From the NCBI GenBank assembly GCA_016207515.1, contig JACQPN010000002.1, positions 262,350-326,349 of the forward strand: a stretch of DNA of 64,000 nucleotides. The letters are read 5' to 3'. This DNA comes from Euryarchaeota archaeon. GTDB taxonomy: Archaea > Thermoplasmatota > SW-10-69-26 > JACQPN01. The translations under genes were made by a program, and so were the position numbers. Each line of letters opens with the position of its first letter. Position 1 is the stretch's first letter. Of the stretch, positions 1 to 10,606 are shown piece by piece. The notes under the pieces are model-generated. The model was not told the DNA's origin. It saw nothing but the letters and a program-made list of their open reading frames with translations, and searched no databases.

Positions 1-1
1 A

Positions 2-2245
2 AACATAGACTACGATTGTTACCTTCTGAACGTCGTGACCGGTGTACTGGCGGCACTGCCGGACGATTCGGAGTCTCTCGACGGGATGAAGGCCGTCGCG
101 ATGTCTGGCGACGGGAATTTTTCCGCGTGCGGCGCAGGCTACGACGGTTCGGTGGGCGGCCTGAACCTGCCTGGCGCGCCTCCCAATCCCGTGCCATCGA
201 CGGATTTTTGGTTCTTTGACAACCGCAAGGTGAGCGCGTTCGGGAACGGCGAGAACCAAGACTTTGCCGGGAGCAGCGTGGCCGGCAAGCTCAACCCCGA
301 GTGGACGAAGAAACTCCCAGGCACGATCAACGCGATCGCGATCAACTGGGACGGCACTATCGTCGTCGTCGGCACGGGCCTCGCCCCGTCAAATAGCACC
401 GTCTACGGGTTCAACAAACAAGGCGACGATGTCTGGCAGTACAAGACCAAGGGCTCGGTACTCTCGGTCGCGATGAACAGCACCGGCGAATGGATCGTGG
501 CCGGGGCACGCCGCAATGAGGAGAGCGGGCCCGACCAGGGGAAACCGTTTGGGGAGGTCCTCATTTTCAACGAGAAGTACCGCGCGCCGGTGAACACGCC
601 TGCGGCGGGTTCGCGCCTTCTCTTCAACTACACGATCAAAGAGACGGTGGGCGGCGACATCACGAGCATCTCGGTCTCGGAGGACGGCAAGAAAGTGGTC
701 GCCGGTACGGCCGGCGGCAAACTCTACTATTTCCGCAACGGTATGGATTCTAACGGAAACGGCGAAGTGAGCCCGCCACAGGTCATCAACATCGGAAGGA
801 AGATCTATCAAGTGAAGGTGGCGGCGAACGGGAGCCACGTCGTGGTCGGCGACGAATCGTTCGTTTCGCTCTACAAGTTCGAAGGGGACCTGTTGGTGAA
901 GGCGTGGGACGACCAGGTCTTCAACCCCGTGGTTTCGGCCGACATCACGCCCGACGGCAAGTACATCGTCTCGGTCGGACAAGGTGCCATGCACGCCTAT
1001 GTGAACGAGAGCTCGCAGGCGATATGGGCCGTGTCGATGCCGATCCCCCGCGTGGCCATCGCCTACTACAACAACAACCTCACACGGGTCGCCGCTGCGC
1101 CTGATAGCGTGTCCGGTGGAAACGGCCAGTTACGCTCCTTCGAGCTCGCCTACGAGACGCGCCTCGTCATCGTCAACGACGAGCACGTTCCGTTCGAGGT
1201 CATCCCCGGCGCCGAGAACCACATCGCCGTGCAGGTGCGTAACAACGGCAGCGCGTACGAGTCGTACGAAGTGACGATCGGCAACGCATCCGGCCTCGGC
1301 GTGACGCCGAACATCACGAAGTTCTCGATGCGTCCGACCGTCGATGCGTATCCCACGGACATCGAGGTCAACATGACCCTCATCCCGGACTTCGTCCTTC
1401 CCGGCGTGTACCGGTACAACGTCTCCGTCTACGCCTTCGAGTCTAACACGACGACGAACGTCACGGTGAACGTCTCGATCATCCCTCAGAACCGTCTCGA
1501 GCTACGAGTCCCCGGCGGCGACTTGGGCGGGAAACCCGGCGAATCGGTGAGTGCGCTCATCACGGCGAAGAACCTCGGCAACGACCGCCAAGTCGTCACG
1601 TTCGTCGTCGGCCAGAAGCCGCCTGGTGCCTCGAATTGGACGGTGCGCCTCGATCCGGAGACGACCTCGGTCCAGCCCGATTCCACCGCGTCGCTGAATG
1701 CGATCGTCACGATCCCGGCGGGTGCGGCGGACGGCGACATCAATGTCATCACGCTCACGGGTTACGCGGCGGAGGCCGTGGCGAAGGTGCAGTTCAAGGT
1801 CATCGTCAACCCGCAGTTCGACGTCCGGCTGGAGGCGAGCCCGCCCACGCGCGTCGTGAACCCGGGAAAGACGGCGACGATCGTCGTGAAGATAACGAAT
1901 ACCGGCACCCTCCAGGATATTTACACGATCACGCAGCGGCTCGACATAGTCGGTGTGGCAGGCTGGACGTCATCGTTCGACAAGAACCAGTTGACGCTTG
2001 CCCGGGGCGCGTCGGTGTCGCGTGACTTGACGGTTCGTGCCCCGGACGCATCGACCACCGGCGACAAGTTGTCGGTCAGCGTCGAGGCCGTGGGCGCCGG
2101 AGGCTCGAAGGACGCGGTCACGATGTTCTTCAACGCGGAGCCGGCCACGACCACGGGGCCTATCCCGACCCCCGGGTTCGAGCCGTTCGGCTTGATCGGG
2201 GTGGGCATCATAGGGGCATTGTCGACTGGTCGCCGCCGGAAATAA
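2..2245 (+). CDS. Secreted beta-propeller / NEW3-repeat surface protein, 5' end outside window
   Basis: The frame is open to the left edge, so the true start lies upstream; a GTG at 35 is only an internal possibility. The first ~370 residues carry repeated motifs of the type S-x-DG-x-x-I/V-V-x-G, as in WD40/PQQ-like beta-propellers. They are followed by three or so Ig-like modules of the NEW3/CARDB type rich in N-glycosylation sequons (NVT, NMT). The C-terminus has a TPGFEPFG motif, a hydrophobic segment and RRRK. This is the layout of PGF-CTERM proteins, which archaeosortase A processes and anchors to lipid. Role by inference: cell-surface, possibly adhesive or sensory. It sits next to a second surface protein with the same repeat type. 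Confidence 0.75.
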   Translation, partial: NIDYDCYLLNVVTGVLAALPDDSESLDGMKAVAMSGDGNFSACGAGYDGSVGGLNLPGAPPNPVPSTDFWFFDNRKVSAFGNGENQDFAGSSVAGKLNPEWTKKLPGTINAIAINWDGTIVVVGTGLAPSNSTVYGFNKQGDDVWQYKTKGSVLSVAMNSTGEWIVAGARRNEESGPDQGKPFGEVLIFNEKYRAPVNTPAAGSRLLFNYTIKETVGGDITSISVSEDGKKVVAGTAGGKLYYFRNGMDSNGNGEVSPPQVINIGRKIYQVKVAANGSHVVVGDESFVSLYKFEGDLLVKAWDDQVFNPVVSADITPDGKYIVSVGQGAMHAYVNESSQAIWAVSMPIPRVAIAYYNNNLTRVAAAPDSVSGGNGQLRSFELAYETRLVIVNDEHVPFEVIPGAENHIAVQVRNNGSAYESYEVTIGNASGLGVTPNITKFSMRPTVDAYPTDIEVNMTLIPDFVLPGVYRYNVSVYAFESNTTTNVTVNVSIIPQNRLELRVPGGDLGGKPGESVSALITAKNLGNDRQVVTFVVGQKPPGASNWTVRLDPETTSVQPDSTASLNAIVTIPAGAADGDINVITLTGYAAEAVAKVQFKVIVNPQFDVRLEASPPTRVVNPGKTATIVVKITNTGTLQDIYTITQRLDIVGVAGWTSSFDKNQLTLARGASVSRDLTVRAPDASTTGDKLSVSVEAVGAGGSKDAVTMFFNAEPATTTGPIPTPGFEPFGLIGVGIIGALSTGRRRK

Positions 2246-2440
2246 GGGGGCCGGCCGATCGGCACCGCGGGACCGGTAGCGATGTCCGCGGTCAGCCCGT
2301 CCGCGTCGATGCTCATTTCGCGACCGCGTGAAAACATTGTATTTTCACCCAGTTCTAAAGTGAAGACTTTTGTCATTGTCCCATCTGTTGGTACAAAAAT
2401 CGCGCCTCGTGGATTCAATCGCGTGACTCATCCAAAATGG

Positions 2441-2448
2441 TTATATAT
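2441..2448 (+). promoter_or_regulatory. TATA box for the large surface protein
   Basis: TTATATAT lies in an otherwise GC-rich 270-base gap, about 75 bases before the ATG at 2518. The predicted leader is about 45 bases and contains GGGTGA at 2506-2511, a good Shine-Dalgarno match 6 bases from the ATG. The rest of 2246-2517 shows no gene. Confidence 0.6.
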
Positions 2449-2517
2449 CGTCCAAGCGTCCAAGGCGGCATAGGCGCTGCTGGGGTCGTACAGTAAGATA
2501 AGCACGGGTGAACCAAA

Positions 2518-5500
2518 ATGAGCACAGGGATGCGTAAAGTTGCCGTAGCGTCAGCCGCGATTCTCCTCCTCCTTCCGGCGGTGGTCATTCTTGCCCCAGC
2601 GCAGCCGGCCCAAGCCCAGACCCAGACCTTGCCGGAGAACAACCCGGCCCTGATCAAGGCCGCTTGGAAAAACCTCCCCACGGTCACCCAATTGAACTTC
2701 AAGGAACGCAAGAATGGCGACAACTCAAAGGACGCGTCGACAACGAACGAGTTGAACATGGATCCGCGGCGCCTCAACACGTCCGCCACCGGGGGGGAAC
2801 CGGCGACCGGTCCGTTGCTCCAATTCCGGCAACCGGACATCCAAACGCCGAATGGGCCCCAGAACCTCCAGCCAGAGAGTCTTGCCATCCTTGGCGTGGA
2901 GTTCAACGGCGTCACCGAGTATCCGATTACCATCGAACCTGGTTCATTGTCGCTCCGGTTGCCATATCGCGTCACGGCCGGCACCGGCGACGCGACCGTC
3001 ACGTACAACGTGCGCGTGAACACGTTCTACAGGACGGCCACCAGCACGGAACCGATCTCTCGCGACCTCATCACGAAGTCCATTACAGGCGGCCAAACGT
3101 CCACGGACGACGAGATATCTTTGTCCTCCATGACGCTCATCGGGGCGCCGTTCCAGATCCCGCGCGATTCATTGATCTTCATGAACGTGAGCTTCGAGGG
3201 CGGCCTCAACACGGCCACGGGCCAAGCGGTCGCTTCGGGGACGTGGAGCGTCTATACAAATGGCGTCGACCCCCAGAATCCCGACCCCGCGAATCCTTGG
3301 GTTTCATGGCTTACGATTCGCTCGCCAGACGCCATCCAAGTCAATTCATGGATCGAGGATCCGCAGGGCAACGTCAAGACGCAATGGTCCCCGGGCGACC
3401 CGCAGGCGCAGCGGACCGTCCGCCCGATTTTCGCGGTGAAGGACGCTTGGGGCGGGAACGACAATCCCCACAGGAACGACAGCTCGCCCGCAGGCCAGGC
3501 GCAGTGGACCGCGAACATCCTCGACCCCAACAATCGACTCGTGCCGCTTGGTGCCAACGTCACGAACTGTGACGGCGTCAAGGGGGACAACAGCAGCGCA
3601 TGCATGATCAAGTACGACTTCACGGAGGATCGCTCGATCCGGACGTTCCAGCTTTACAAGTTCGGCAGCGTCCCGCAGATGTGGAACTTCACGACCGACG
3701 CGTTGCCGGGTGAATACACGTTCCGCGTGACGGGCAAGTTCCCGCATCGCGATGGTGTCGATCTCCAAAGCGAGGCCAATACGAAGTTCACGATAGGTGG
3801 GTACTCCGTCGACGTCAAGGCGTGGCCAGGAGACCGGGACACGCACACCGTTTTGGCCTCAAGCACGACCACTTTCCTTCTCAATGTCACGAACACTGGG
3901 TCGGTCGTCGACACCTATACGGTGACGGGTTCGATCCAGCTTCCCGTAGGCTCCGATTGGCAGATAATCCTCTCCGGGGACAATCTCTCCGCGGGCGTCG
4001 TGACACTCGGGGCGGGGAAGTACACGCTTGTCAAAGCGCTCGTTTCGCCCCCGGCCAATGCCGTGAAGGATCAGATAAGCACGGCGAAGGTGCGCGTTGC
4101 AAGTGCGTCGGGCGCGACGTCCGAGATCCAACTCACGACGACCGTCACGGACAGCAAGCAACCCGGCGTAGCGCTTTTGTTCCTTCGTGAAACCACGAAA
4201 ACGGTCATTGCGGGAAACAGCACGGAGTACACGGTCCACGTCTGGAACCGGGGCAACGGCTTCGACTCGTTCAACATAACGATAACGAGCGCGGTACCGC
4301 CCAAGTGGACCATCACGCCGCTATCGCAACAGGTCCGCAACGTCGCGGCAGGAGAGCTCGGCGAGTTCAAGATCAGGGTCGCATCCGCGAGCGACGTTAC
4401 CCCGGGATCCTTCATCACGACGCAGATCCAAGCGCAGTCGGTCTCGGGGCCGGTGGCGGTGGCGGATACCGTGTTGAAAACGACAGCGACGTCGGTGAGT
4501 GCATTCACCTTCACCGTCTTCGACATCAACAACCCCGTGGCAATCGACGGGGCCAAACGCTACATCCAGATGAACCAGAGCGCCGGCTTGGGCGGCGGAA
4601 ACGCCGTCACCAACGGTCTGAACCGTGCGTACTTCAGGTTCACGTTGGCCAACACTGGCACCACCATCGAGGACTATCGCGTGGAGATCATAAGCAATGA
4701 AACCGACCTCAGTGATGACCAAAACGGTCTGTGGCCGGAAAATCCCGTCCTCGTGATTGGGGCGAACTCGACGGATTGCTGTTGGAACTCGAGGCAGGAC
4801 GATGGCGTCCTTTTGCCCGTCAGGCTGGCGCCCGGTGAGGCGGCGGCGATCTACATGCTCGTCAAGAGTTGCGACGCGACGGTGGCCGGCAGTTGCGCCG
4901 GATCCGAGGATGCGGATGAAGAGGGGTCGCTCTTCGCAAGAGTCAAAACCGGCGTCTGCGGCAATCCACAATGCACGGAGTTCAGTACGAACGTGCCGAC
5001 GCGAACCATCGAGGCAACGGTCGAAAGGCGTCTCCAGGCGAACGATGGCGACCTCGTCCCCGCCATGATCTTCACGCCCGAGTTCCTGAACATCACGACC
5101 GTCGACAACAAGCGCATCATGAAAGTGGTGCCTACAGAGACGTCCAAGTTCGTGGATCCCGGGCAGACCGTGACCTTCACGGTGTTGCTCACCGACATGT
5201 TGCCTAACAGCGTCACGACGAACTTCAACCTCGTCGGGGCGATCTCGGGCGGCATCGAGGGCCTACGCGCCCGCGGCTGGGCGATAAACGTGACACAGGA
5301 CAACCACACGCGCGACAACGCCACTGGCACGCAAACGCAGGTGAACGTGCGCGTACGCGCTCCGGCCGATGCGCAACTCCTCGAAAGCGCGCCGATAGTC
5401 TTGCAAGCGCTCGCGCCGGGTCTTCCGTCGCCCGCGTCCATCTCGCTCACGGCGACCGTGGGACAGAAGTTCCGATCGGCCCTTGACATACCCGTTGCGC

Positions 5501-7533
5501 AGCGTAGCGTGGAGATCCACGCCGGGGAGACGGCGCCTTTCAGTCTGACCATCCGCAACGAAGGCTCGAGCAAGGACACGTTCGACATCAGCGCCACGCC
5601 TGCGCCCACGGGGTGGACGACGTCGTTCTCGCAGTCGCAGGCCACGATCGCGCCGTTCCAGAACGTCACGGTCACGGTCTTCCTTCGCTCCCCCGCGAAC
5701 GTCCTCCCCGGCACATACGGCGTCACGGTGAACGTCGCCTCCCAGGGCGATGCGGCGAACGCCAGTCAAGAGGTGTCGTTGCAGGCGAACGTCATCTCGT
5801 CCTCGGGCCCGAACGACCTCCGGTTCAGCGTGGACCCGCCGGCGACGAAGCCGGTCGAACCCGCCGGCACGGTCACCTTCCTCCTCACGATAACGAACCC
5901 GAGTCCGGTCCCGGTGAATACGATAACGAAACAGATGATCACGCCTTCCGGATGGCGTGGGACCTTCACGGAAGGCGAAGCGGGCTCTACGGCGATCTCG
6001 GTGCCGGCCGGAGGCGTGAAGAACGTCTCCTTCATCGTCACGCCGCCGACGAGCGTCCTTTCGGGTTCGACGGGCACTTTCCTCCTGAGATCCGAGTCGG
6101 CCGACAACCCCGCGAACTGGGGCCAGACCTTGGTCAACGTCACGATCACCGGCACTGTCGCCGTCGCCATCGAGACGCCGGAGCCCGTGAAGCTCATCGA
6201 GCGCGGGTCGTTCGTCCTCTTCCCGGTCCGCGTGAGGAACATCGGGACCGCGCCGGACAACTTCACGGTCGCCGTCGACGATTCGGTCCTTCCGACGAAT
6301 TGGGCCGTGAAGATCCAGAACGTCACGGGACGCGAAGTGGGCCTTGTAGCCGTGCCCCCGAAGGGCTCGGACGTGGTCTACGTGAACCTCTCGGCGCCGC
6401 CGGCGGTGCCGAAGGGGACCACGGTGGACCTTGCCTTCACCGCCAGGGCCAGTAGCACCGCCCCCGCGACGGCCACGCTGCGCGCCGTGATGCACGATTA
6501 CGGCGTCAACATCTCGACCGCGTCCGATGTGGTGCGCGGTGCCCCGGGAGACCGTTTGACGGTCGCGATAACGGTGGGGAACACCGGCAACGGCAACGAC
6601 CTCTTCTCGCTCACCTTCGAGTCCGGCACGCTCGTAGGGTTCAACATCACGCTCTCGGATCCCACGTTGAACGTCGCGAACGGCACGTCGAACATCACCA
6701 CGATGACCATCGACATCCCCCGGCGCCAGGACGTGACCGTGGGTGGCGAGATCGTGGTCACCGCGCGTTCGCTCGGTGCCGAGAGCGTCAACCTCGACGA
6801 GGCCCGGACCGTGCCGCTCCAAGTCGACATCTTGCCGTTCGTCTCCGACGACGTCGACGACGACGGCCTCATCGAACTCGCGATCGACGAGGATCGGTCG
6901 AACGAGAACGGGTTCGAGTCGTTCAAGGAGATGTTCCCCCGTACCGACCCGCAGAACATCTTCACGACCGTAACGGACGTCTTGAAGGTGAAAGCAGGGT
7001 TCAACGAGGCGAGTTTCCTCCTCGACACCGACGAGGACGGTCGGGCCGACGTCTTCTGGGCGCCAAGCTCCACCGTGAGGACCCTCGTCGCCGGCTACCC
7101 GGACCTCAACAAGGACGGGACCCAGGAGTACCTCTTCGACGCCGATGGCGACGCGAAGGTGGACAAGCTCTACGATCCCGTGACCAAGTCGCTGCACGAG
7201 GTCACCGCGAAGGACTTCGCCGGGAAGGGCACGACCCAATACCTCATCGACACTGACGGCGACGGCCGCCCGGACAGGTACTTCGATGGCGTCTCGCTCG
7301 TCACGAAGGTCGACCCGGCGCCCCGCAGGGCGAACACGTACGCGGTGGACACGACGGGTGCCGGCAAGCCGACGAAGTTCTACAACACGGAGTCGGGAGC
7401 CATCACCGACGCGTCCACGGAGACCATAGGCGACCTATTCACGACCTACTGGTACTTCGGCGTCCTCTTCGCGCTCGCGGTCCTCGCAGGCATATTCGTG
7501 GTACTGCGCCGCCGCAGGATGCGCGTCAAGTAG
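2518..7533 (+). CDS. Giant secreted surface protein with NEW3/CARDB repeats and Ca-binding-type repeats
   Basis: 1,671 residues. A signal peptide (residues 1-34, ending AQPAQAQ) is followed by a unique N-terminal region. Then come many ~100-residue Ig-like repeats with the recurring NTGS/GNGND-x-F phrases of NEW3/CARDB domains and dozens of N-glycosylation sequons. Near residue 1,440 there is a run of acidic calcium-loop-like motifs (DDVDDDGL, DTDEDGR, DLNKDGT, DTDGDGRPD). A C-terminal transmembrane helix is capped by RRRRMRVK. Family knowledge suggests an envelope-anchored glycoprotein, either an S-layer component or an adhesin. The start is supported by a TATA box, GGGTGA and the signal peptide. 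The exact ligand is unknown. Confidence 0.8.
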   Translation: MSTGMRKVAVASAAILLLLPAVVILAPAQPAQAQTQTLPENNPALIKAAWKNLPTVTQLNFKERKNGDNSKDASTTNELNMDPRRLNTSATGGEPATGPLLQFRQPDIQTPNGPQNLQPESLAILGVEFNGVTEYPITIEPGSLSLRLPYRVTAGTGDATVTYNVRVNTFYRTATSTEPISRDLITKSITGGQTSTDDEISLSSMTLIGAPFQIPRDSLIFMNVSFEGGLNTATGQAVASGTWSVYTNGVDPQNPDPANPWVSWLTIRSPDAIQVNSWIEDPQGNVKTQWSPGDPQAQRTVRPIFAVKDAWGGNDNPHRNDSSPAGQAQWTANILDPNNRLVPLGANVTNCDGVKGDNSSACMIKYDFTEDRSIRTFQLYKFGSVPQMWNFTTDALPGEYTFRVTGKFPHRDGVDLQSEANTKFTIGGYSVDVKAWPGDRDTHTVLASSTTTFLLNVTNTGSVVDTYTVTGSIQLPVGSDWQIILSGDNLSAGVVTLGAGKYTLVKALVSPPANAVKDQISTAKVRVASASGATSEIQLTTTVTDSKQPGVALLFLRETTKTVIAGNSTEYTVHVWNRGNGFDSFNITITSAVPPKWTITPLSQQVRNVAAGELGEFKIRVASASDVTPGSFITTQIQAQSVSGPVAVADTVLKTTATSVSAFTFTVFDINNPVAIDGAKRYIQMNQSAGLGGGNAVTNGLNRAYFRFTLANTGTTIEDYRVEIISNETDLSDDQNGLWPENPVLVIGANSTDCCWNSRQDDGVLLPVRLAPGEAAAIYMLVKSCDATVAGSCAGSEDADEEGSLFARVKTGVCGNPQCTEFSTNVPTRTIEATVERRLQANDGDLVPAMIFTPEFLNITTVDNKRIMKVVPTETSKFVDPGQTVTFTVLLTDMLPNSVTTNFNLVGAISGGIEGLRARGWAINVTQDNHTRDNATGTQTQVNVRVRAPADAQLLESAPIVLQALAPGLPSPASISLTATVGQKFRSALDIPVAQRSVEIHAGETAPFSLTIRNEGSSKDTFDISATPAPTGWTTSFSQSQATIAPFQNVTVTVFLRSPANVLPGTYGVTVNVASQGDAANASQEVSLQANVISSSGPNDLRFSVDPPATKPVEPAGTVTFLLTITNPSPVPVNTITKQMITPSGWRGTFTEGEAGSTAISVPAGGVKNVSFIVTPPTSVLSGSTGTFLLRSESADNPANWGQTLVNVTITGTVAVAIETPEPVKLIERGSFVLFPVRVRNIGTAPDNFTVAVDDSVLPTNWAVKIQNVTGREVGLVAVPPKGSDVVYVNLSAPPAVPKGTTVDLAFTARASSTAPATATLRAVMHDYGVNISTASDVVRGAPGDRLTVAITVGNTGNGNDLFSLTFESGTLVGFNITLSDPTLNVANGTSNITTMTIDIPRRQDVTVGGEIVVTARSLGAESVNLDEARTVPLQVDILPFVSDDVDDDGLIELAIDEDRSNENGFESFKEMFPRTDPQNIFTTVTDVLKVKAGFNEASFLLDTDEDGRADVFWAPSSTVRTLVAGYPDLNKDGTQEYLFDADGDAKVDKLYDPVTKSLHEVTAKDFAGKGTTQYLIDTDGDGRPDRYFDGVSLVTKVDPAPRRANTYAVDTTGAGKPTKFYNTESGAITDASTETIGDLFTTYWYFGVLFALAVLAGIFVVLRRRRMRVK

Positions 7534-7685
7534 GGGCGAGGCCCAAGGGACGGCGCAGACGAGCCCTCTCCTTCGCCGGGTGCCGGTGGCGGCGGCGAGA
7601 GCCTCGCCCGGTCGGGGCGAGGTCGTTTCGAGGCTACGGGTTACGGAGGAATCTATATTGCCGGCGCGCCCGTTATCCGGCTTAG

Positions 7686-8921
7686 ATGAAGATGCATTTT
7701 CTCGGCGGCTCCGCCGAAGTGGGCCGCCTAGGCATGGTGCTCGACGCCGACGGCACGCGGCTTCTCTTCGACTACGGGATTGCCCCGACCGACCCGCCGA
7801 AGTACCCGGTGCCGGCGCCGCCGGTTGATGCGGCGCTCCTGAGCCACGCGCACCTTGACCATTCTGGGATGATGGCGGCACTTGCCGGCGACCAGGGTGT
7901 GCCCATATACGCAACGGGGCCGACGCGACCGCTCACGGAACTCCTCGCCAGGGACAGCCTGAAAGTCTGCCGCATCGAAGGCTACCCCCAGCCATACTCC
8001 ATGGCCGACATCGAGACCATGGGCGAGGTCTTCGAGACCGTCCCCCTCTCCGAAGACTTCGACGTCGGGACGCTCTCGATCCACGGGGAGAGCGCAGGGC
8101 ACATCCCTGGAAGCGCCATGTTCGTAGTGGACGGGGGCCGCGAGCGCGTCGTCTTCACCGGCGACATCAACGTCATCGACACGAACCTCATGAAGGGCGC
8201 CCGCCCGGTGGATTGCGACACGCTGGTCATCGAGTCGACCTATTCCGGGCGGGAGCATCCGGACAGGAAGACGTTGCAGCAGCGCTTCCTGGCCCGGATC
8301 GGCGAAGTCAGGGACGCGGGCGGCATAGTGATCGTCCCGGCGTTCGCCACGGGCCGCACCCAGGAGCTTCTCATGATGCTGTCGGGGAGCGGTTACGAGG
8401 TCTGGCTCGACGGCATGGGTAAGCAGGTGACGGAGATGATGCTCGACGACGCCTCCGACCTTCGCGACGCGAGGGCGCTCCGGAAGGCCGCGGGGGAGGC
8501 GAATTTCGTCACGAACCCCCACAGGCGGCACCTCGCCATGTCGGGCGACGTCATCGTCACGACGTCCGGAATGCTCGAAGGGGGGCCGGTGCTCAACTAC
8601 ATCGAGCGGTTCCACAACGACCCGAAGAGCGCGATATTCATGACGGGTTACCAGGTGCGCGGCACGAATGGGCGGATGCTCATCGACGACGGTGTCATCG
8701 ACATCCGGGGTGTCAAGGAGAAGGTGAATTGCCAGGTAGAGTTCTTCGACTTCTCGGCGCACGCGGGCCACGACGAGTTGGTGCGCTACATCGAGGAGTG
8801 CGGCCCGAAACGCGTCGTGCTGTTCCATGGGGACAGCCGCGAGCCTCTTGCCGACGAATTACGCAAGCGCGGCTTCGAGGTGCTTCTTCCCCAGACGGGC
8901 GAGATGATGGACATCGCGTAA
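7686..8921 (+). CDS. Beta-CASP metallo-beta-lactamase ribonuclease, aCPSF2/RNase J-like
   Basis: 411 residues, the usual length of KH-less archaeal CPSF-type nucleases. Visible motifs in order: SHAHLDHSG (zinc motif 2, about residue 53), SAGHIPGS, FTGDIN, IESTYSGREH (beta-CASP motif A), the PAFATGRTQE loop, TTSGMLEGGP, DFSAHAGH (motif B) and a final HGD. These place it among two-zinc RNA exo/endonucleases that act in mRNA 3'-end processing and decay. There is no N-terminal KH pair, so it is not aCPSF1. It stands alone, convergent with the next gene. Confidence 0.85.
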   Translation: MKMHFLGGSAEVGRLGMVLDADGTRLLFDYGIAPTDPPKYPVPAPPVDAALLSHAHLDHSGMMAALAGDQGVPIYATGPTRPLTELLARDSLKVCRIEGYPQPYSMADIETMGEVFETVPLSEDFDVGTLSIHGESAGHIPGSAMFVVDGGRERVVFTGDINVIDTNLMKGARPVDCDTLVIESTYSGREHPDRKTLQQRFLARIGEVRDAGGIVIVPAFATGRTQELLMMLSGSGYEVWLDGMGKQVTEMMLDDASDLRDARALRKAAGEANFVTNPHRRHLAMSGDVIVTTSGMLEGGPVLNYIERFHNDPKSAIFMTGYQVRGTNGRMLIDDGVIDIRGVKEKVNCQVEFFDFSAHAGHDELVRYIEECGPKRVVLFHGDSREPLADELRKRGFEVLLPQTGEMMDIA

Positions 8922-9368
8922 GCGGCCGGAGATCGCTCGCGAAAGGGATGCGGGGAACTCGATACGGGAGCAGCTTGGCGGTCTCCAAGAGGACTCGAGC
9001 TGTATCTCGTTCTCGGGCCGGATATCGTTCGAGGGCCGGTCGAGCGTGATGCAGCGAGCGTCCGCTCGCACCCGTAAAACCGCGGGCCTCCCAGCCCGCA
9101 AGAATCGACGCACGGCGCAGGTCCCCGGGACGCGAGTCCGACGGGGGCGGCGATGAGCGTCGACGATCGGGGCGGGACCGACGCGGCGGACCTGCCCCCT
9201 ACATCCACCCGTACTGGGCGCACGAAAGGGATTGCCTTTTAAGAACTTTTCCCGCCTCCTGGAGGTTCGGTGGCCGTTTGTCCAACGTCGAAGCGTTGTC
9301 TTGGAAAAATGACGGCGAGGTGGGGGCTGAGATTGGATGCAGGGAACACGGGGCCGCTTTCCCGCCTC
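8922..9368. other. Intergenic region between convergent genes
   Basis: No protein or tRNA gene could be supported. It holds a compact hairpin, GCGGGC-CTCCCA-GCCCGC, at 9082-9099 and T-rich stretches near 9236-9250, which would suit transcription termination for one or both flanking genes. Confidence 0.4.
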
Positions 9369-10475
9369 TCACTTTGGGACGGACAGGATGTACAGGAGGA
9401 GGAGGTCCACGACGAAGAGCAGCACTATCATCATCTCCAGGACGAGGCTACGCCGGTTCTGGACCTCCTGCGAAGCTATCGTGTAGAGTTCTGAAAGCGT
9501 CGTCATCTTCTTCTCCACCGCGTCCTCCCATTCGCCAAGGTGGAACCGCTGCGTCAATCCCAGGTAGATCTTCGCGAGGTAGTAGTCGCCGAAGAGCTTC
9601 CCGATGTTGTCGATGTCGTCAGTCACGCGCGTGAGGTCGATGGAGGCCTCTGAGAGCTCCTTCTGCACTTTCTGGGGGGAGAACAGGAGGTCCTTCCCCT
9701 TGAAGAGACGGTCGAGGTCGCCGTATGCCCGCCCGAGGATCCGGTCCAGGTAGGCGTCGTATGTGCGCAGTTCCAACAGTTGGACGTTCGCCACCTCGAT
9801 GACGACCAAGACGTCCTCGTAGCGCCCGCCCGGCTCCACGATTATCGCGCCGTCCCAGTCGATGACGACGAGGTCGTCCTGGTAGTAGCGGAACCAGTAG
9901 CGGAGGTTGTCGCGGACCTCTTCACCGGAAAGCCTGTCGGGCGACGGCTCGTCGGAAAGCAATGCGGCTAGAAGCTGCGGCCGGTCCTCGAGGAGCTCCT
10001 CCACGCTTGCGCCGGTCTCCGTGAAGCAGAAGACGGTGTAGGTCTCGGGCTCCACGCGGACGTTGTAAGGTTCGAGCAGGTACGGACGCACGTTCTCCTC
10101 GATGGCCTTGAAAAGGTCGTCCGTCAAGGACTGGAGCGTCGTCTCGCGGTCGCCGATCTTTACCTTGAGCGTCCCGTACGTCGAGACGTCCCCCAGGCCG
10201 GGCACGTTGAGCGGCGTGCGAAGCGCGAACGACACGGCGCCGATGTCGAATATCTTGGCCGACGCGTCGAAGGTGACGGGCCCGACGCTCGTGTCGAGCG
10301 TGAACGGGCGCAGCTTCACAAGGATCGGGCGCGGAAGCTCGACGTACTTGGGCGCGGCGCGCGAGATCGTGACGCTCGGTATGGCGGGCGAGGCGCCCAA
10401 GACCGATTGGACGCTTTCGAGCCTCACCCTGGCGCCGAGGTCGTAACAGTAGAAGTAGACGACTTCGCCCTTCAC
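9369..10475 (-). CDS. RMD1/DUF155 (COG1723)-like protein with C-terminal membrane helix
   Basis: 368 residues. The middle part (about 175-260) contains the alternating hydrophobic/acidic block LVVIDWDGAIIVEP followed by ANVQLLELRTYDAYLD, as in the DUF155 family. The C-terminus has the family's signature layout: a helical region, NRRSLVLEMM and a single strongly hydrophobic helix (residues 342-365). The eukaryotic members RMD1/RMD8/RMND1 are membrane-tethered proteins; the archaeal role is unknown. It is transcribed alone, and its start lies in a 130-base divergent gap with gatD. Confidence 0.6.
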   Translation of the reverse strand: MKGEVVYFYCYDLGARVRLESVQSVLGASPAIPSVTISRAAPKYVELPRPILVKLRPFTLDTSVGPVTFDASAKIFDIGAVSFALRTPLNVPGLGDVSTYGTLKVKIGDRETTLQSLTDDLFKAIEENVRPYLLEPYNVRVEPETYTVFCFTETGASVEELLEDRPQLLAALLSDEPSPDRLSGEEVRDNLRYWFRYYQDDLVVIDWDGAIIVEPGGRYEDVLVVIEVANVQLLELRTYDAYLDRILGRAYGDLDRLFKGKDLLFSPQKVQKELSEASIDLTRVTDDIDNIGKLFGDYYLAKIYLGLTQRFHLGEWEDAVEKKMTTLSELYTIASQEVQNRRSLVLEMMIVLLFVVDLLLLYILSVPK

Positions 10476-10606
10476 ATTGGCACATGTCCTATTCGTTGTA
10501 AGAGGTAATCAAGCCTCCCAAAGGGCAGCTGTCGTACAACACTTGACGCCGCCTGGACGCCCAACAAAACATTTTTCACACCCGCCAATCTATCGCCACT
10601 GGATCC

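Noticed and set aside
5263-7239. 658-codon open frame on the minus strand
   Set aside because: Lies entirely antisense to the surface-protein gene. Its Arg/Asp/Val/Gly-rich product is the usual shadow of GC-rich third positions and has no signal peptide or domain.
7728-8828. 366-codon minus-strand frame
   Set aside because: Shadow of the beta-CASP nuclease gene; Arg/Val/His-rich with no motif.
9020-9100. tRNA-like T loop (CGTTCGAGG) and GCGGGC hairpin
   Set aside because: Flanking bases do not form T or acceptor stems, and no cloverleaf could be drawn.
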